Origin: JBNRMR01 sp050942895
Lineage (GTDB): Bacteria > Bacillota > Clostridia > Christensenellales > UBA1750
DNA: 64,000 bases
Assembly (NCBI GenBank): GCA_050942895.1
Contig: JBMNOE010000001.1
Coordinates: 1 to 64,000 of the forward strand
Direction of reading: 5' to 3'
Made by a program: the position numbers and the translations under genes. Shown one piece after another: positions 1 to 8,937 of this stretch. Position 1 is the first letter of the stretch. Every line of letters begins with the position of its first letter. Below the pieces are notes generated by a model. The model searched no databases. It was not told the DNA's origin and worked only from the letters and a program-made list of their open reading frames with translations.

Positions 1-1
1 A

Positions 2-730
2 CAGTGTACAAAGACGCATGAACAACGCGAAACGTGCCGCCAATCACGCCATCAAGGCCAGCGTGAAATCAATGTCTTTTCGGGCATCATCCGATGCGCC
101 GACTGCGGGGCGGCGATGGCCTTCAACCGCAAGGTGAGCAAAAACGGCGTGGAGCATCGGTTTTACCATTGCAGCCGGTATGCCGACAGCGGCAGCAAGT
201 TTTGCTCCATGCACACTATCGACGCGGGCACGCTGGAAAGCATCATCCTCTCGGACATTCAGTATCACGCGCAAGTAGCCATCGAAGATGAAAAAAAGCT
301 GACGGACAGACTGCTTTCCTTTTCAGGACAGGGGCGGCAAAGCGAAAAAGCCGCGCAGGAAAAATCTCTGCGCGACGCGAAAAGCCGAATAGCATTTATT
401 GAGGACGCAAGCAAAAGACTGTTCGAGGAGAAAATCAGCGGCAACGTGCCGGAAAGCCTGTTCAGAAAAATGCTTGCAGACTATGAGCACGAACTTGCCG
501 GGCTTGAAGAAAAGGCCGTCGATCTGCGGAGAACGATAAAGGATGAGGCGAACGGCAAGGCCGACTTGATGAAATGGATATCATTGGTTAAAGAGTGCAT
601 TTCCATTGACAAACTTGACCGGGCCACAGCCTTTCAGCTCATTGATCATGTAGCGGTGCATGAGCAAGCGGACAAAACGGGCATACGACCCAAACCGTTC
701 AAATCAAATACAATTTCGTGGGGTATTTAA
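2..730 (+). CDS. Serine recombinase, C-terminal part (5' cut by window edge)
   Basis: The reading frame is open from base 2, so the gene starts outside the window. The visible part begins just before a recombinase zinc-ribbon: FSGIIRCADCGAAM, then a second Cys pair in YHCSRYADSGSKFC. A charged, coiled-coil-like region of about 130 residues follows. This order (zinc ribbon, then long helix) is the C-terminal half of large serine recombinases that integrate or excise phages and conjugative elements. The catalytic serine domain is not visible. The stop lies about 60 bp from the 3' end of a tRNA-Ser, and no other element gene is seen to the right, so this is either the end of an integrated element or an isolated remnant. 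The family call is firm; activity cannot be judged. Confidence 0.85.
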   Translation, partial: QCTKTHEQRETCRQSRHQGQREINVFSGIIRCADCGAAMAFNRKVSKNGVEHRFYHCSRYADSGSKFCSMHTIDAGTLESIILSDIQYHAQVAIEDEKKLTDRLLSFSGQGRQSEKAAQEKSLRDAKSRIAFIEDASKRLFEEKISGNVPESLFRKMLADYEHELAGLEEKAVDLRRTIKDEANGKADLMKWISLVKECISIDKLDRATAFQLIDHVAVHEQADKTGIRPKPFKSNTISWGI

Positions 731-754
731 GCTGACTTCGAGGCCAGAAAAAAA

Positions 755-789
755 GCATTAGTGACCGCTATAAAAACGGTCACTAATGC
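755..789 (-). terminator. Rho-independent terminator of tRNA-Ser
   Basis: A perfect 13-bp inverted repeat (755-767 with 777-789) has a 9-nt loop. Read on the minus strand it is followed at once by seven T residues (754-748). It lies just past the tRNA 3' end, so it should end the tRNA transcript. On the plus strand it could also cap the recombinase message, although no long T run follows there. Confidence 0.85.
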
Positions 790-791
790 AA

Positions 792-882
792 TGGCGGAGA
801 AGGAGGGATTTGAACCCTCGCGGCAGTTGCCCACCCTACGCCCTTAGCAGGGGCGCCTCTTCGGCCACTTGAGTACTTCTCC
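792..882 (-). tRNA. tRNA-Ser (anticodon GCT)
   Basis: Read on the minus strand, the acceptor arms GGAGAAG and CTTCTCC pair, with discriminator G and an encoded CCA (794-792). The D arm is followed by the anticodon loop CTGCTAA, giving anticodon GCT for AGC/AGT serine codons. A long variable arm and a TTCAAAT T loop are present. At 91 nt including CCA it is a class II tRNA, as expected for serine. Confidence 0.95.
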
Positions 883-938
883 ATGCCCTATGTTTTCATG
901 AAATGGCGAATTTAAAATCACCAGACACGCTGAAAGAT

Positions 939-967
939 ATTATATCAGAACCGCTGTGATTTAGCAA
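939..967 (-). promoter_or_regulatory. Promoter of tRNA-Ser
   Basis: On the minus strand, a -35-like TTGCTA (967-962) and a perfect -10 TATAAT (944-939) are separated by 17 bp. They lie about 57 bp upstream of the mature tRNA 5' end, which leaves a short leader for RNase P to remove. The rest of 883-1218 holds the GH29 promoter and no gene. Confidence 0.6.
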
Positions 968-1120
968 CACTTTTTTAAGCCCAATATTATTTATTGCTAA
1001 TCGCTTTAGGAAGCGCCATTTTGACGCTGCTTCACGCTTTTTCACCGCACAATCTACCTTCTTCACTATTTAAAAATATTATTCTAATGCTTTTATGTGA
1101 GCATTATTAGTGATTATTCC

Positions 1121-1149
1121 TTGAAAAAGGTCGTCTATGATTGTATACT
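1121..1149 (+). promoter_or_regulatory. Promoter of the GH29 gene
   Basis: TTGAAA (1121-1126) and TATACT (1144-1149) are separated by exactly 17 bp, close to the sigma-A consensus. The start codon of the GH29 gene lies about 70 bp downstream. No clear operator is seen between them. Confidence 0.6.
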
Positions 1150-1218
1150 TGTACATGGCAGCGCGCGCAAACCTGTGCACTAAAACCCTTGAAAGAATCA
1201 AATATATAAGGAGTCGAG

Positions 1219-2424
1219 ATGGACAAATTTGATATGTTTCGCAAGCGGCTTGGGTTCTTCGTTCATTGGGGAATCTACGCAGTTGGCGGCTGTCAGGAAC
1301 AGGAGCAAGGGCGCCTGGGCGTTGACGCTTCTTCATATGAAAAGTATGCGCAGCTGTTCAACCCCTCGCATTTCGATCCTGACGCATGGATTGACATGGC
1401 GCTTAACGCAGGTATGAGCTATATGGTGTTTACAGCAAAGCATCATGATGGATTTTGCATGTGGGATACGAAGGCCACGGATTATAACATCATGAATACG
1501 CCCTACGGCAGGGATATACTGAAGATGCTCGCCGATGCATGCGCAAAGCGTAATTTCCCGCTGGGCATCTATTACTCCAATCCCGACTGGCATCATCCGC
1601 ACGCCTATAATCCTAAGAGCACCCATCAAATGCCTCCCCTATGCGGCGAATCTGACTTCAATCTGTACATTCAGTTCGTAAAAGAGCAGATAACGGAGCT
1701 GATGACAAACTACGGAAGAATTGTTTGCCTGTTTTGGGATATTCCGCCCAAGACCGTCGATACAGGGCTTCAGCAGTTGGTAAGAGACCTTCAGCCTGGA
1801 ATCCTTATCAACGATCGCGGCTGGGACAAAGGCGATTACGCGACTCCGGAGCGGGCTTTGCCGGATGCTGCACCGTACGAGGGCTATGTCGAGGCATGCC
1901 AGTCCATCGGCAGGCAAAGCTGGGGATACCGAAAAAACGAGGACTACTTCAGCGCTTCTTTTCTTCAAAAAAGCATAGGAGAATACTTGCTGCGCGGCGC
2001 TAATTTTCTTTTAAATATTGGGCCAATGGAAAGCGGCGCCTTCCCGGATGAGGGCATACATCTGCTGAATCGCATCGGAAGCTGGTATAAAAACATGCGC
2101 GAGGCCTACGAAGCCCAGTGGCTGCCACAACTGACACAGGAAAACGCCTACTATGTTTCAGGCAAGGGCGACGAAATATATCTGCACATAATGCCTCCGG
2201 TTGAGCGCACAGGCTATGAGGTGCCTTTTGTTGCTGCGATGCCAAAAAGCGTCACCCTTTTGAATACAAAAAAAGCGCTCGCTTTTGAACTGGAGCGCTT
2301 CCCTGTCCGCTATAGCCTTCATGCGGGAAACATGAAGCCGGACTGCCTCCATATACACGGCTTGCCGGCAGACGAACTAAACGAGCCGATGATTGTGAAA
2401 ATAAGCGGCGTTTTGGCAAGGTGA
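1219..2424 (+). CDS. GH29 alpha-L-fucosidase
   Basis: This 401-residue protein matches the GH29 retaining fucosidase barrel. FVHWGIY near residue 14 is the family's first strand. TAKHHDGFCMWD (72-83) carries the paired histidines that bind fucose. LFWDI places the likely nucleophile at Asp174, and TPERALP is a candidate region for the acid/base. There is no signal peptide, so it should act in the cytoplasm on imported oligosaccharides. It is compact, with only a short C-terminal region after the barrel. The start has a clear AAGGAG site 5 bp upstream. The gene faces a GHL6-like hydrolase and the remains of a sugar transporter, which fits a glycan-use locus. The exact linkage cleaved is not predictable. 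Confidence 0.9.
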   Translation: MDKFDMFRKRLGFFVHWGIYAVGGCQEQEQGRLGVDASSYEKYAQLFNPSHFDPDAWIDMALNAGMSYMVFTAKHHDGFCMWDTKATDYNIMNTPYGRDILKMLADACAKRNFPLGIYYSNPDWHHPHAYNPKSTHQMPPLCGESDFNLYIQFVKEQITELMTNYGRIVCLFWDIPPKTVDTGLQQLVRDLQPGILINDRGWDKGDYATPERALPDAAPYEGYVEACQSIGRQSWGYRKNEDYFSASFLQKSIGEYLLRGANFLLNIGPMESGAFPDEGIHLLNRIGSWYKNMREAYEAQWLPQLTQENAYYVSGKGDEIYLHIMPPVERTGYEVPFVAAMPKSVTLLNTKKALAFELERFPVRYSLHAGNMKPDCLHIHGLPADELNEPMIVKISGVLAR

Positions 2425-2477
2425 CCGGCTGATCCTCCCGCCGCAAAAGAATCAGCTTCAGCTTCCGGCGCTTCTTT

Positions 2478-4676
2478 TTACCGCGACAGAACGATGGCTT
2501 CATGCTGTTCTACGCTGTCTATCGTGACTGTTGTCCGCTCCCCGCGGGCCTCTATTTTAATCGGCCTTCCCGACACACTATGGGCGCTATTAAAGCAACC
2601 TTCCACATCAATTGTGACCGGGGCTGTGGGGGAAAAATCCTCCGGATAAAGCCCTGCGCCGCTGTTATGGTTTATGATCAGCAACTGACCGGGAACGTTC
2701 AGCAGGTGAAAAACGGTCTTGTCATTTTTGTTCCACTGCGTTACCACCATGTTGGCAGGGGCGTCCGTTGTAAATGCCGGCACGATATAAGGATTCAGAA
2801 GCGCCCGGACAAAATCCCTTGTCTGCCTGGAGGGCGCCTGCGCATATCCCCCGCCTATGTTCTGTGAAATGTAAATGATTTGCCCCTTGCCAATACTGCG
2901 CATCAAAACAGCGTCGCCAACCGTGTCGCTTTCCTCATCCACACTGCCGCTCTGCGCTGCCCATGATTTCATCACTGCGCTTTTGCATGTCCGCCCCTTT
3001 GCAAGGACGGGGCAGTCCCTTGAAACAACCAGCGGCCCGTCGCCGGAGATCATAAACGGCTGCGGAAACTGCTTGGCAGCTTTAAAGCGCTCCGTAATTT
3101 CAAGAATGGGGCGCGAATCAATCTCAATTCGGCCTTCTATGCCGATTAAGCTGTCCAGCACGCCTGCCATGCGCGGTTCTCCAAGCATGGTGCGTGTTCC
3201 TGTGCCTCCGGTTGCAAGCACCGTTCCGCCCTCTTTAATATAATCGAAAAAAGCTGCGGCTGCGCCTTCGTCCATGCACTGGATATCCGACAGCACCACT
3301 AACTGGTACTGCTTTAAATTATCATAAGTCAGCATGTTTTCCAGCAGTACCTGCGAGCCTAAATGCAGTGCGTTTAAAAGGTTGTGCATGCCGTGAACGC
3401 TTTGCCACGCAGGCCAGGGATCGCTTTGCTTCCCGTCAGAGCTGATGGAGGCATAATCTTTTGTGGCGCCCGAAAGCACAAGCCCCGCGCATTTTTGCTG
3501 CTTCCCGCCGATGTATGGCGCCAGCTCGGAAAGCTCCCGTGATAATGCGGCAAGAACCGACGAAAAACGCTCCGGGTTCTCACCGATGCCAAAGCTTGCA
3601 AAGCCCCCTGCTGTCGCAGATAATTTGGCGTGATATATGATTGATGATGGCTCCGGCTCTCCTATGGAGCTTGAAGTCTGGGCGGCATCGCGCAGGTAGT
3701 CCCACACTTCCGTTGGATAGTTTTCATTAAGCGCGCGCAGGGTTTTGTGCTGCAAAAGCACCTGCTGCGGGCGAGAGCAGGACTCAGAGGCGATCATGGC
3801 CTCCATGGGCATGTGCAAAAGCGGTGTTCCGCTTGCATAATCTGCTCCAAACCGATTGAAATAGTTATAAACGATCATTGAGTTCGGCTTGCGTTTTCGC
3901 ACATAAGCGCTAAGAAGGCTGAGGTATTCTGTGAAGTCATTATAGCGCCACTGCATATACCGGCGAAACTCAACAGAATTCCAGTTGATAGTTTCCGGCA
4001 TCTGCATTCCGGTTTCTTCCCGATACTTTGCCCTGCAAAAATCGCACCGGCAACTCAGCTTACGGTTGCTGTCGCTAAAAAGATAGCAGCCGTCAAACCA
4101 AATTCCGTCAAAGCCGATTTCATCGAGCACCTCTATGCAATATAGCTTCAGCAGCTCCCCATAAGGCGAATTGTGGCACACATAGTGATCGTCTCTGGGG
4201 CTGTTAGGCGCTTCCTGGTCGAAGTATTTATAGCGCCATTGCGGGTGCTGGGCCGTTAGCAGCGGCGCTGTGTTTAAATATTCCCAGCTCATCAGCGCGA
4301 TTCCTCTGCTGTGCGCCTCTTTGACCAGCCACAAGTACAGCTCTGTGTCGGCATCCTGTCTGTAGGGAAGCACCTTGCTTTTAAACAGAGGGTACGAACC
4401 CCTCGCGGACACGCTGTACCACCAGGCTTTCACTTCGCATTCCGCAAGCATATCAAGCACGCGCAAAAGCTCTTCTTTTGTGTGCTGTCTTTGCATGGGG
4501 CGCCACTCAAACCGGAATGGAGTGTCGGCATAGCCAAATGCATCAGTCTTAATATTCATAAATAATTTTCCGCTCCTTAAATGGTTTTGATAAAAATCGA
4601 AAGCCTGAATCCATAAGCTACGGCATCTGTCGGATGCAGCTTGCAGGCGTTCATTTTGCGAGCCGTTTTGCTGCAT
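2478..4676 (-). CDS. Putative GHL6-like glycoside hydrolase with GATase-like domain
   Basis: The N-terminal half looks like a TIM-barrel hydrolase of the hypothetical glycosyl hydrolase 6 type. Visible features are WWYSVSARGSYPLFKSKV, then FDGIWFDGCYLF with acidic residues at strand ends, and a CRCDFCRAKY Cys cluster. The middle (KCAGLVLSG onward) resembles the beta-galactosidase trimerisation (class I GATase-like) fold, and a beta-rich C-terminus follows. No signal peptide is seen, so it is probably cytoplasmic. I chose ATG 4676 because GGGAG lies 8 bp upstream. ATG 4559 has AAGGAG at a long 13-bp spacing and is a real alternative. The frame stays open to a TTG at 4781 with no ribosome site. 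It lies downstream of the regulator and permease remnants on the same strand. The substrate is unknown; a fucose- or galactose-type sugar is only a guess from context. Confidence 0.65.
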   Translation of the reverse strand: MQQNGSQNERLQAASDRCRSLWIQAFDFYQNHLRSGKLFMNIKTDAFGYADTPFRFEWRPMQRQHTKEELLRVLDMLAECEVKAWWYSVSARGSYPLFKSKVLPYRQDADTELYLWLVKEAHSRGIALMSWEYLNTAPLLTAQHPQWRYKYFDQEAPNSPRDDHYVCHNSPYGELLKLYCIEVLDEIGFDGIWFDGCYLFSDSNRKLSCRCDFCRAKYREETGMQMPETINWNSVEFRRYMQWRYNDFTEYLSLLSAYVRKRKPNSMIVYNYFNRFGADYASGTPLLHMPMEAMIASESCSRPQQVLLQHKTLRALNENYPTEVWDYLRDAAQTSSSIGEPEPSSIIYHAKLSATAGGFASFGIGENPERFSSVLAALSRELSELAPYIGGKQQKCAGLVLSGATKDYASISSDGKQSDPWPAWQSVHGMHNLLNALHLGSQVLLENMLTYDNLKQYQLVVLSDIQCMDEGAAAAFFDYIKEGGTVLATGGTGTRTMLGEPRMAGVLDSLIGIEGRIEIDSRPILEITERFKAAKQFPQPFMISGDGPLVVSRDCPVLAKGRTCKSAVMKSWAAQSGSVDEESDTVGDAVLMRSIGKGQIIYISQNIGGGYAQAPSRQTRDFVRALLNPYIVPAFTTDAPANMVVTQWNKNDKTVFHLLNVPGQLLIINHNSGAGLYPEDFSPTAPVTIDVEGCFNSAHSVSGRPIKIEARGERTTVTIDSVEQHEAIVLSR

Positions 4677-4786
4677 AAAGAAAGCTCCCTGCTTCGCAAG
4701 GCCCCATAGCTTTAAGGCCGATGACACAAATATCCATCGTTTCCAAGCAATCCCATATCCTCTGAGGACCTTGCAGGGCAAGCGTC

Positions 4787-6994
4787 TTATGGCATGGGCT
4801 CTTTCTTGTATTTTGCCGGCGTGGTTCCTACTACCGCTTTGAAAGTTTTTATGAAGTGGGAGATGTTTGCATACCCGACCCTGCGGCAGACCTCTGCAAC
4901 GGAGGCATTTTCATCTACCAGCATTCTTTTGGCATGATCGATTCTAAGCCCAATCAAATAATCCTTGTAAGAGCGGCCGGTTACCTGCTTTGTTACGCGG
5001 CTTACAGCAATGGGCGACAAACCCAGAACATGTGCAATGCTGTCGAGGCTTAGATCGTATTCCAGGCAATGCTCTTTAATATAGTTGATGATTTTATACC
5101 CGGTTTTTTCATCGTCTGCCCTTAGCCGTTGCTGCATCTGTTCATGCCAAGATACCAGCACCGCATTGACGGCATGGCCGAAGGCAGGAGGGTCGCTCGC
5201 TGTTAAAAGCATGCTGACCTGCTGCTTTGTCGCCACGCAGTCGATTGAGCGCCCGCTCTTTACCAGGTAAGTCAAAATATCACAGAAGATATAGCGCTGC
5301 ATGAGCAAAGAGACCGGCAATGCGCTCATCGCCTCGATAAAACTGTTCAGACAGCTTTGCGCCGCGCTAATATCCCCTTCCTGAAGCCGCATCATCGCCT
5401 GCTTTATAAGCGCTGAATTGTACAAAAACGGATCGCTGAGTGAGGGCTCAATCAGCGCGCCAACGGGCTCGGCCGCCTCATCCGATTCCTTTCGGCTTGT
5501 GGCTTGTGCCTGCTTTGAACTGCTGCTTGAAACCGCAGCAAGATATGCTGCTGGAAGCTGCAGCAAATCATCGCAGATCAAAGCGTCACTTATGAAAAAG
5601 TCCATATTTTCAGCATCCAGCAAGGAGGTAATCAGATCAAGCGCTTCTTCCGCCAAGTATTGCTCGACAAGCTCACAAACGATCGTAAGAGTCAGCTCGC
5701 TTTCCTTCAAGGGGTAAAAATGGATATCCTCATCCGACAAATCCTCTATGAGATGGAGAATTTTTCCCTCGTGCAGCTCGAAAGAGATATTAAGAAGCTT
5801 TATTGAATAAACGCAATAATATGGCCCTTCCAGCAACAGCCCGAATAGCTTCAAGCGCTCTCTCATGACATGGGAGTAGTTTCCGTTCAGCAACAGCCGA
5901 ATCATCTGCTCCTTAATTAAGCTTATCTGCTCAATCTGATGCTGCTGGGCAAGCTCATTTTTTTGGATAAACTCGCTTAGAAGATTGTCTATATTTGCAA
6001 GTTCATCTCCGCTAATATCCGGTCGGCTGCTGCCAGCATATTTGGATGCAATCTTCTTGATTGGCGTGTATTGATGAAATGCAGCGAAGCAGGCAAGGCA
6101 GATGAGCAGAACAATGAACAACGAAAACAGCGTAATATTAATGGGGCTTAAAAAACTGCTCAGAGGCTGAAAATCCGGGTTATCCAAAACAAGCGTAAAT
6201 AGGCCGTCTGCCGTGGCTTTTGTAAAGGCCGCGTTTTCAGAGGCGACGGTATCATCTGACATGAGGATGCCGTCATAGCGCAATTCGAATTTGCCGTGCA
6301 CGCCGCCTGCCGCATAATCAAGCCTGTCGCTTATGGACCGCTTGTCCACAATAAAGCAAACTACTGCGTCGCCCTCCCTGCGGGTTTTGCCCATCGTATG
6401 GATTTTATATGTAACTATCACATAATTTTTATCCTCAAGGGCAATCACTTTGTTTTCTCCATCGTCAAAAAGCATATCCCACAATGCGCTTGGATCTTCA
6501 ATCAGCAGCGTATATTTGCAAAAGAGCTCAAAGTAGTGAAGGGATGCGGACGACATGAAAACACTTTCGCTGTTATTGTACACTACAAAGTAATTATCCG
6601 TGAGTACGGAACGGTTTTTATATTGTTCAAGCCGCTGCAAAAGCTCAGTTTCATAGAACTTGTTTCGCTCGAATGAAACCGGCTGAAACTGTTTTGTTGT
6701 AGCTATTGAAAGGGAAATATCATAGAAGATATCAAACTGAGCTTCAATATCCTTAAGCGCAATCTCCATTTTGTTTTCGGTTGAACGCTGCAACGAGGAA
6801 CGCAGGTCTTGAGCCGTTATGGACAGAAGAAAGGCCCCTATAAGCATGCAGCTTAATAGCACAATGCTTGAATACGATATAACAGATGTCGCTGTTTCGA
6901 AACACGTTTTTATATGCCTCAAGCGTAAAGCCGTGGGGAAGGAACACAACTTGCCCCTTTGCAACCAGGTAAGGGTCTGAAAAAGACGCCACAA
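4787..6994 (-). CDS. Membrane AraC-type regulator with replaced N-terminus
   Basis: The C-terminal 100 residues (about 635-735) are an AraC/XylS double helix-turn-helix, ending in AEVCRRVGYANISHF and PAKYKK. Upstream are two membrane segments (about 40-60 and 283-305) flanking an extracytoplasmic sensor, the layout of YesN/YtdP-like regulators of sugar transporters. The first 36 residues are not regulator sequence: they are the out-of-frame reading of the neighbouring permease gene, so the original start has been lost. Homology begins near ETATSVISYSSIVLLS. Expression would need read-through from this chimeric start or an internal ATG near 6849. The gene may therefore be a pseudogene even though the rest of the frame is intact. 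Confidence 0.75.
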   Translation of the reverse strand: MWRLFQTLTWLQRGKLCSFPTALRLRHIKTCFETATSVISYSSIVLLSCMLIGAFLLSITAQDLRSSLQRSTENKMEIALKDIEAQFDIFYDISLSIATTKQFQPVSFERNKFYETELLQRLEQYKNRSVLTDNYFVVYNNSESVFMSSASLHYFELFCKYTLLIEDPSALWDMLFDDGENKVIALEDKNYVIVTYKIHTMGKTRREGDAVVCFIVDKRSISDRLDYAAGGVHGKFELRYDGILMSDDTVASENAAFTKATADGLFTLVLDNPDFQPLSSFLSPINITLFSLFIVLLICLACFAAFHQYTPIKKIASKYAGSSRPDISGDELANIDNLLSEFIQKNELAQQHQIEQISLIKEQMIRLLLNGNYSHVMRERLKLFGLLLEGPYYCVYSIKLLNISFELHEGKILHLIEDLSDEDIHFYPLKESELTLTIVCELVEQYLAEEALDLITSLLDAENMDFFISDALICDDLLQLPAAYLAAVSSSSSKQAQATSRKESDEAAEPVGALIEPSLSDPFLYNSALIKQAMMRLQEGDISAAQSCLNSFIEAMSALPVSLLMQRYIFCDILTYLVKSGRSIDCVATKQQVSMLLTASDPPAFGHAVNAVLVSWHEQMQQRLRADDEKTGYKIINYIKEHCLEYDLSLDSIAHVLGLSPIAVSRVTKQVTGRSYKDYLIGLRIDHAKRMLVDENASVAEVCRRVGYANISHFIKTFKAVVGTTPAKYKKEPMP

Positions 6995-7091
6995 TTATAA
7001 ACCACAGGGGATACAGCATAATCAGCGTAATTAAAAATGTGATAAAAGCATTCACTGCATCAAAAATGAGGTCAGAGCGTGATCTTTTCAT
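6885..7091 (-). pseudogene. Truncated YtcP/LplC-type sugar permease
   Basis: The frame starts with an excellent AAGGAGG site and encodes the usual N-terminus of the second CUT1 permease: one membrane helix, LYPLWFIIVASFSDP, then GFTLEAYKNVF. At about NSDI (near 6885) the similarity stops and the DNA becomes the membrane helix of the AraC regulator in another frame. About 68 of the usual 290-300 residues remain, without the EAA loop, so it cannot form a transporter half. The open frame runs on to 6753 as junk. Confidence 0.8.
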
Positions 7092-7101
7092 AGAAGCCTC
7101 C

Positions 7102-8067
7102 TTACCACAGGCTGACCTGCGTCAGTCTTTTTGAGAGAACATTGACTAATGTAATGCAGATGATGTTTATAGCATTATTGAACAGCCCTATTGCCGAGGA
7201 ATAGCTAAATTGTCCGCCCTGAATGCCTATTTCATAAACATAGGTTGAAATGACCCTTGATCTTTCCAGATTCAGCGCATTTTGAAGAAGAAATATCTTT
7301 TCAAAGCCGACGGATAATATGGAGCCTGTATTCAGTATGAAAACGGTGATTATAGTGGGAAGAATGCTTGGCAGGTTTACGCGCATCACTATCTGCATCC
7401 GTGAAGCGCCGTCAATTTTCGCCGCCTCAATAAGCTCGGGCGACACGCTGGATAAAGCCGCAAGATATATGATTGTGCCCCATCCAAGGCTCTTCCAAAC
7501 GCCGCTCCAGACATATATGGAATAAAACGAATCGGGCTGCGTCATAAAGTCTCTGCGTGCAAACCCGAGCATTTCAAGCAGAGTGTTTATTATGCCGTTG
7601 CTTCTATCCAAAAACAGCAACACCATTGAACAAACCACCACAGTGGAAACAAAGTGCGGCGCATAGGAGAGCATCTGCACCGTGCGCTTATAGGCCTTAT
7701 TGTCAATTTCATTGATCATCAGCGCAAAAATTACCGAGCAGGGAAATGTAGCCAACGAATAAAGACTTATGGCCACTGTGTTGCCCATAATCTGCCAAAA
7801 ATCACGATATGACAGGAATCGGATAAAATGCTTTAGTCCGACCCATTCGCTGCCGATTATTCCAAGGCTTGTTCGAAAGTTTTTAAAGGCGATCTGTACG
7901 CCATATATTGGTATATAATGAAAGATAAATACCGTTACAATGGAGGGCAATATTAAAAGATAGAGTTGCCATGATCTCTGTATCTCCAGGTGCAATTTGC
8001 TTTTTTGGCTTTTGGGGCTTTTTCGTTTGAACGGCTGCACAGCTTGGCGCTGGGGCAAATACCTCAT
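7102..8067 (-). CDS. LplB-type ABC sugar transporter permease
   Basis: This 321-residue inner-membrane protein has six predicted helices. The EAA loop EAAKIDGASRMQIVMRVNLP (about residues 213-232) contacts the ATPase. The sequence HYIPIYGVQIAFKNF after the first helix is typical of the LplB/YteP branch of CUT1 carbohydrate importers. It pairs with the next gene (spacing 10 bp), but that partner is truncated, and no binding-protein gene is found upstream. As it stands the transporter is incomplete. The chosen ATG has GGAG about 10 bp upstream. Loss of its partners suggests it is on the way to decay, although its own frame is intact. Confidence 0.85.
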   Translation of the reverse strand: MRYLPQRQAVQPFKRKSPKSQKSKLHLEIQRSWQLYLLILPSIVTVFIFHYIPIYGVQIAFKNFRTSLGIIGSEWVGLKHFIRFLSYRDFWQIMGNTVAISLYSLATFPCSVIFALMINEIDNKAYKRTVQMLSYAPHFVSTVVVCSMVLLFLDRSNGIINTLLEMLGFARRDFMTQPDSFYSIYVWSGVWKSLGWGTIIYLAALSSVSPELIEAAKIDGASRMQIVMRVNLPSILPTIITVFILNTGSILSVGFEKIFLLQNALNLERSRVISTYVYEIGIQGGQFSYSSAIGLFNNAINIICITLVNVLSKRLTQVSLW

Positions 8068-8083
8068 CTATTAGGCACTCCAT

Positions 8084-8937
8084 TTCTATATAATCTCTTG
8101 CTTGGATTCAATTTAACGATAGCAAAGGCTCAATTCAAAGTAAATAACGCAAACATGAATTGCGATGACGGAAATCGTCCTTAGTGCGCAAGCACAAAAC
8201 GCAGAAGCTTCATTGCCGCGCTTTCCTCCGTGCCCCAACTCCTTTCCCTCTGCCTTATCCGCTTTTTTACGGTGTTTAAAACGGTATATTAATATTAAAA
8301 CGTTATTTGCACTAAAATTTCTAACGGAAAAGGAGAAATCGATTCAGGCGAGAGGGTTTCAGGGCATGGCCGCCATTTTTAGGCAAACGAGCACAAGAGC
8401 GAACACGATTATCATATTGTGTTATCCAATTAAAATAATGCATCATTACTATTGTTTTTCTTATCCGAACCAAGCCATAGCAAAAAGCAACCGCATATTT
8501 TTTACTTTAGACTGTTCAATAGAAATAAAAACATCTGCGATGCGCGACTTGCCCACCGCAGATGTGTAGTCCCCTGGCTGCTGTTTTCTTCTCCGGGCCT
8601 AAGTGTCGTCGTATCGGCTGTCTCTATCATCCATTTCTACATCGCTTCAGAGCCAAAGCCGATGACCCTGTTTATGCGCGAACCCGAAAAATCAACCACC
8701 GGCCTACTACATTTGCGCAATATCATCCCGTAATCGGGGCAAAAAGCCATGCATTGGTTTTCCTTCATCTAGTCCAGTTTTACGTCCGCATCACCTTTTT
8801 GGGCATTTTTTCACCAATGCTGACAGCATATTTCTAATTTAGTTTCGTACCACAGGCTCCACAAAAGTGCGCGCCAAAAACAACACCAGCGCCGTATTTC
8901 GCGCAGAACTTTACCTATGTTGCGGTTTGTTACCCAC
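8084..8937. other. Gene-poor stretch between permease and integrase remnant
   Basis: About 850 bp with no convincing gene on either strand. The open frames here (for example 8165-8569 plus) have no ribosome site and no family features. It holds the upstream region of the permease gene and one isolated terminator-like hairpin. Given remnants on both sides, it is probably scar DNA from lost genes. Confidence 0.5.
8531..8565 (-). terminator. Orphan terminator-like hairpin
   Basis: A perfect 9-bp inverted repeat (8531-8539 with 8557-8565) has a 17-nt loop. On the minus strand it is followed by TTTTTATTTC. No minus-strand gene is recognisable in the 370 bp upstream of it, so it may mark a vanished or very small transcript. 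Confidence 0.5.

Noticed and set aside
6994..7091. A normal regulator start inside the permease gene
   Set aside because: The first 36 residues of the long regulator frame translate permease codons in the wrong frame, so they are not a real regulator N-terminus.
8165..8569. 134-residue open frame in the gene-poor region
   Set aside because: No ribosome site, low-complexity translation, no family pattern, and the 3' end is formed by a hairpin arm.
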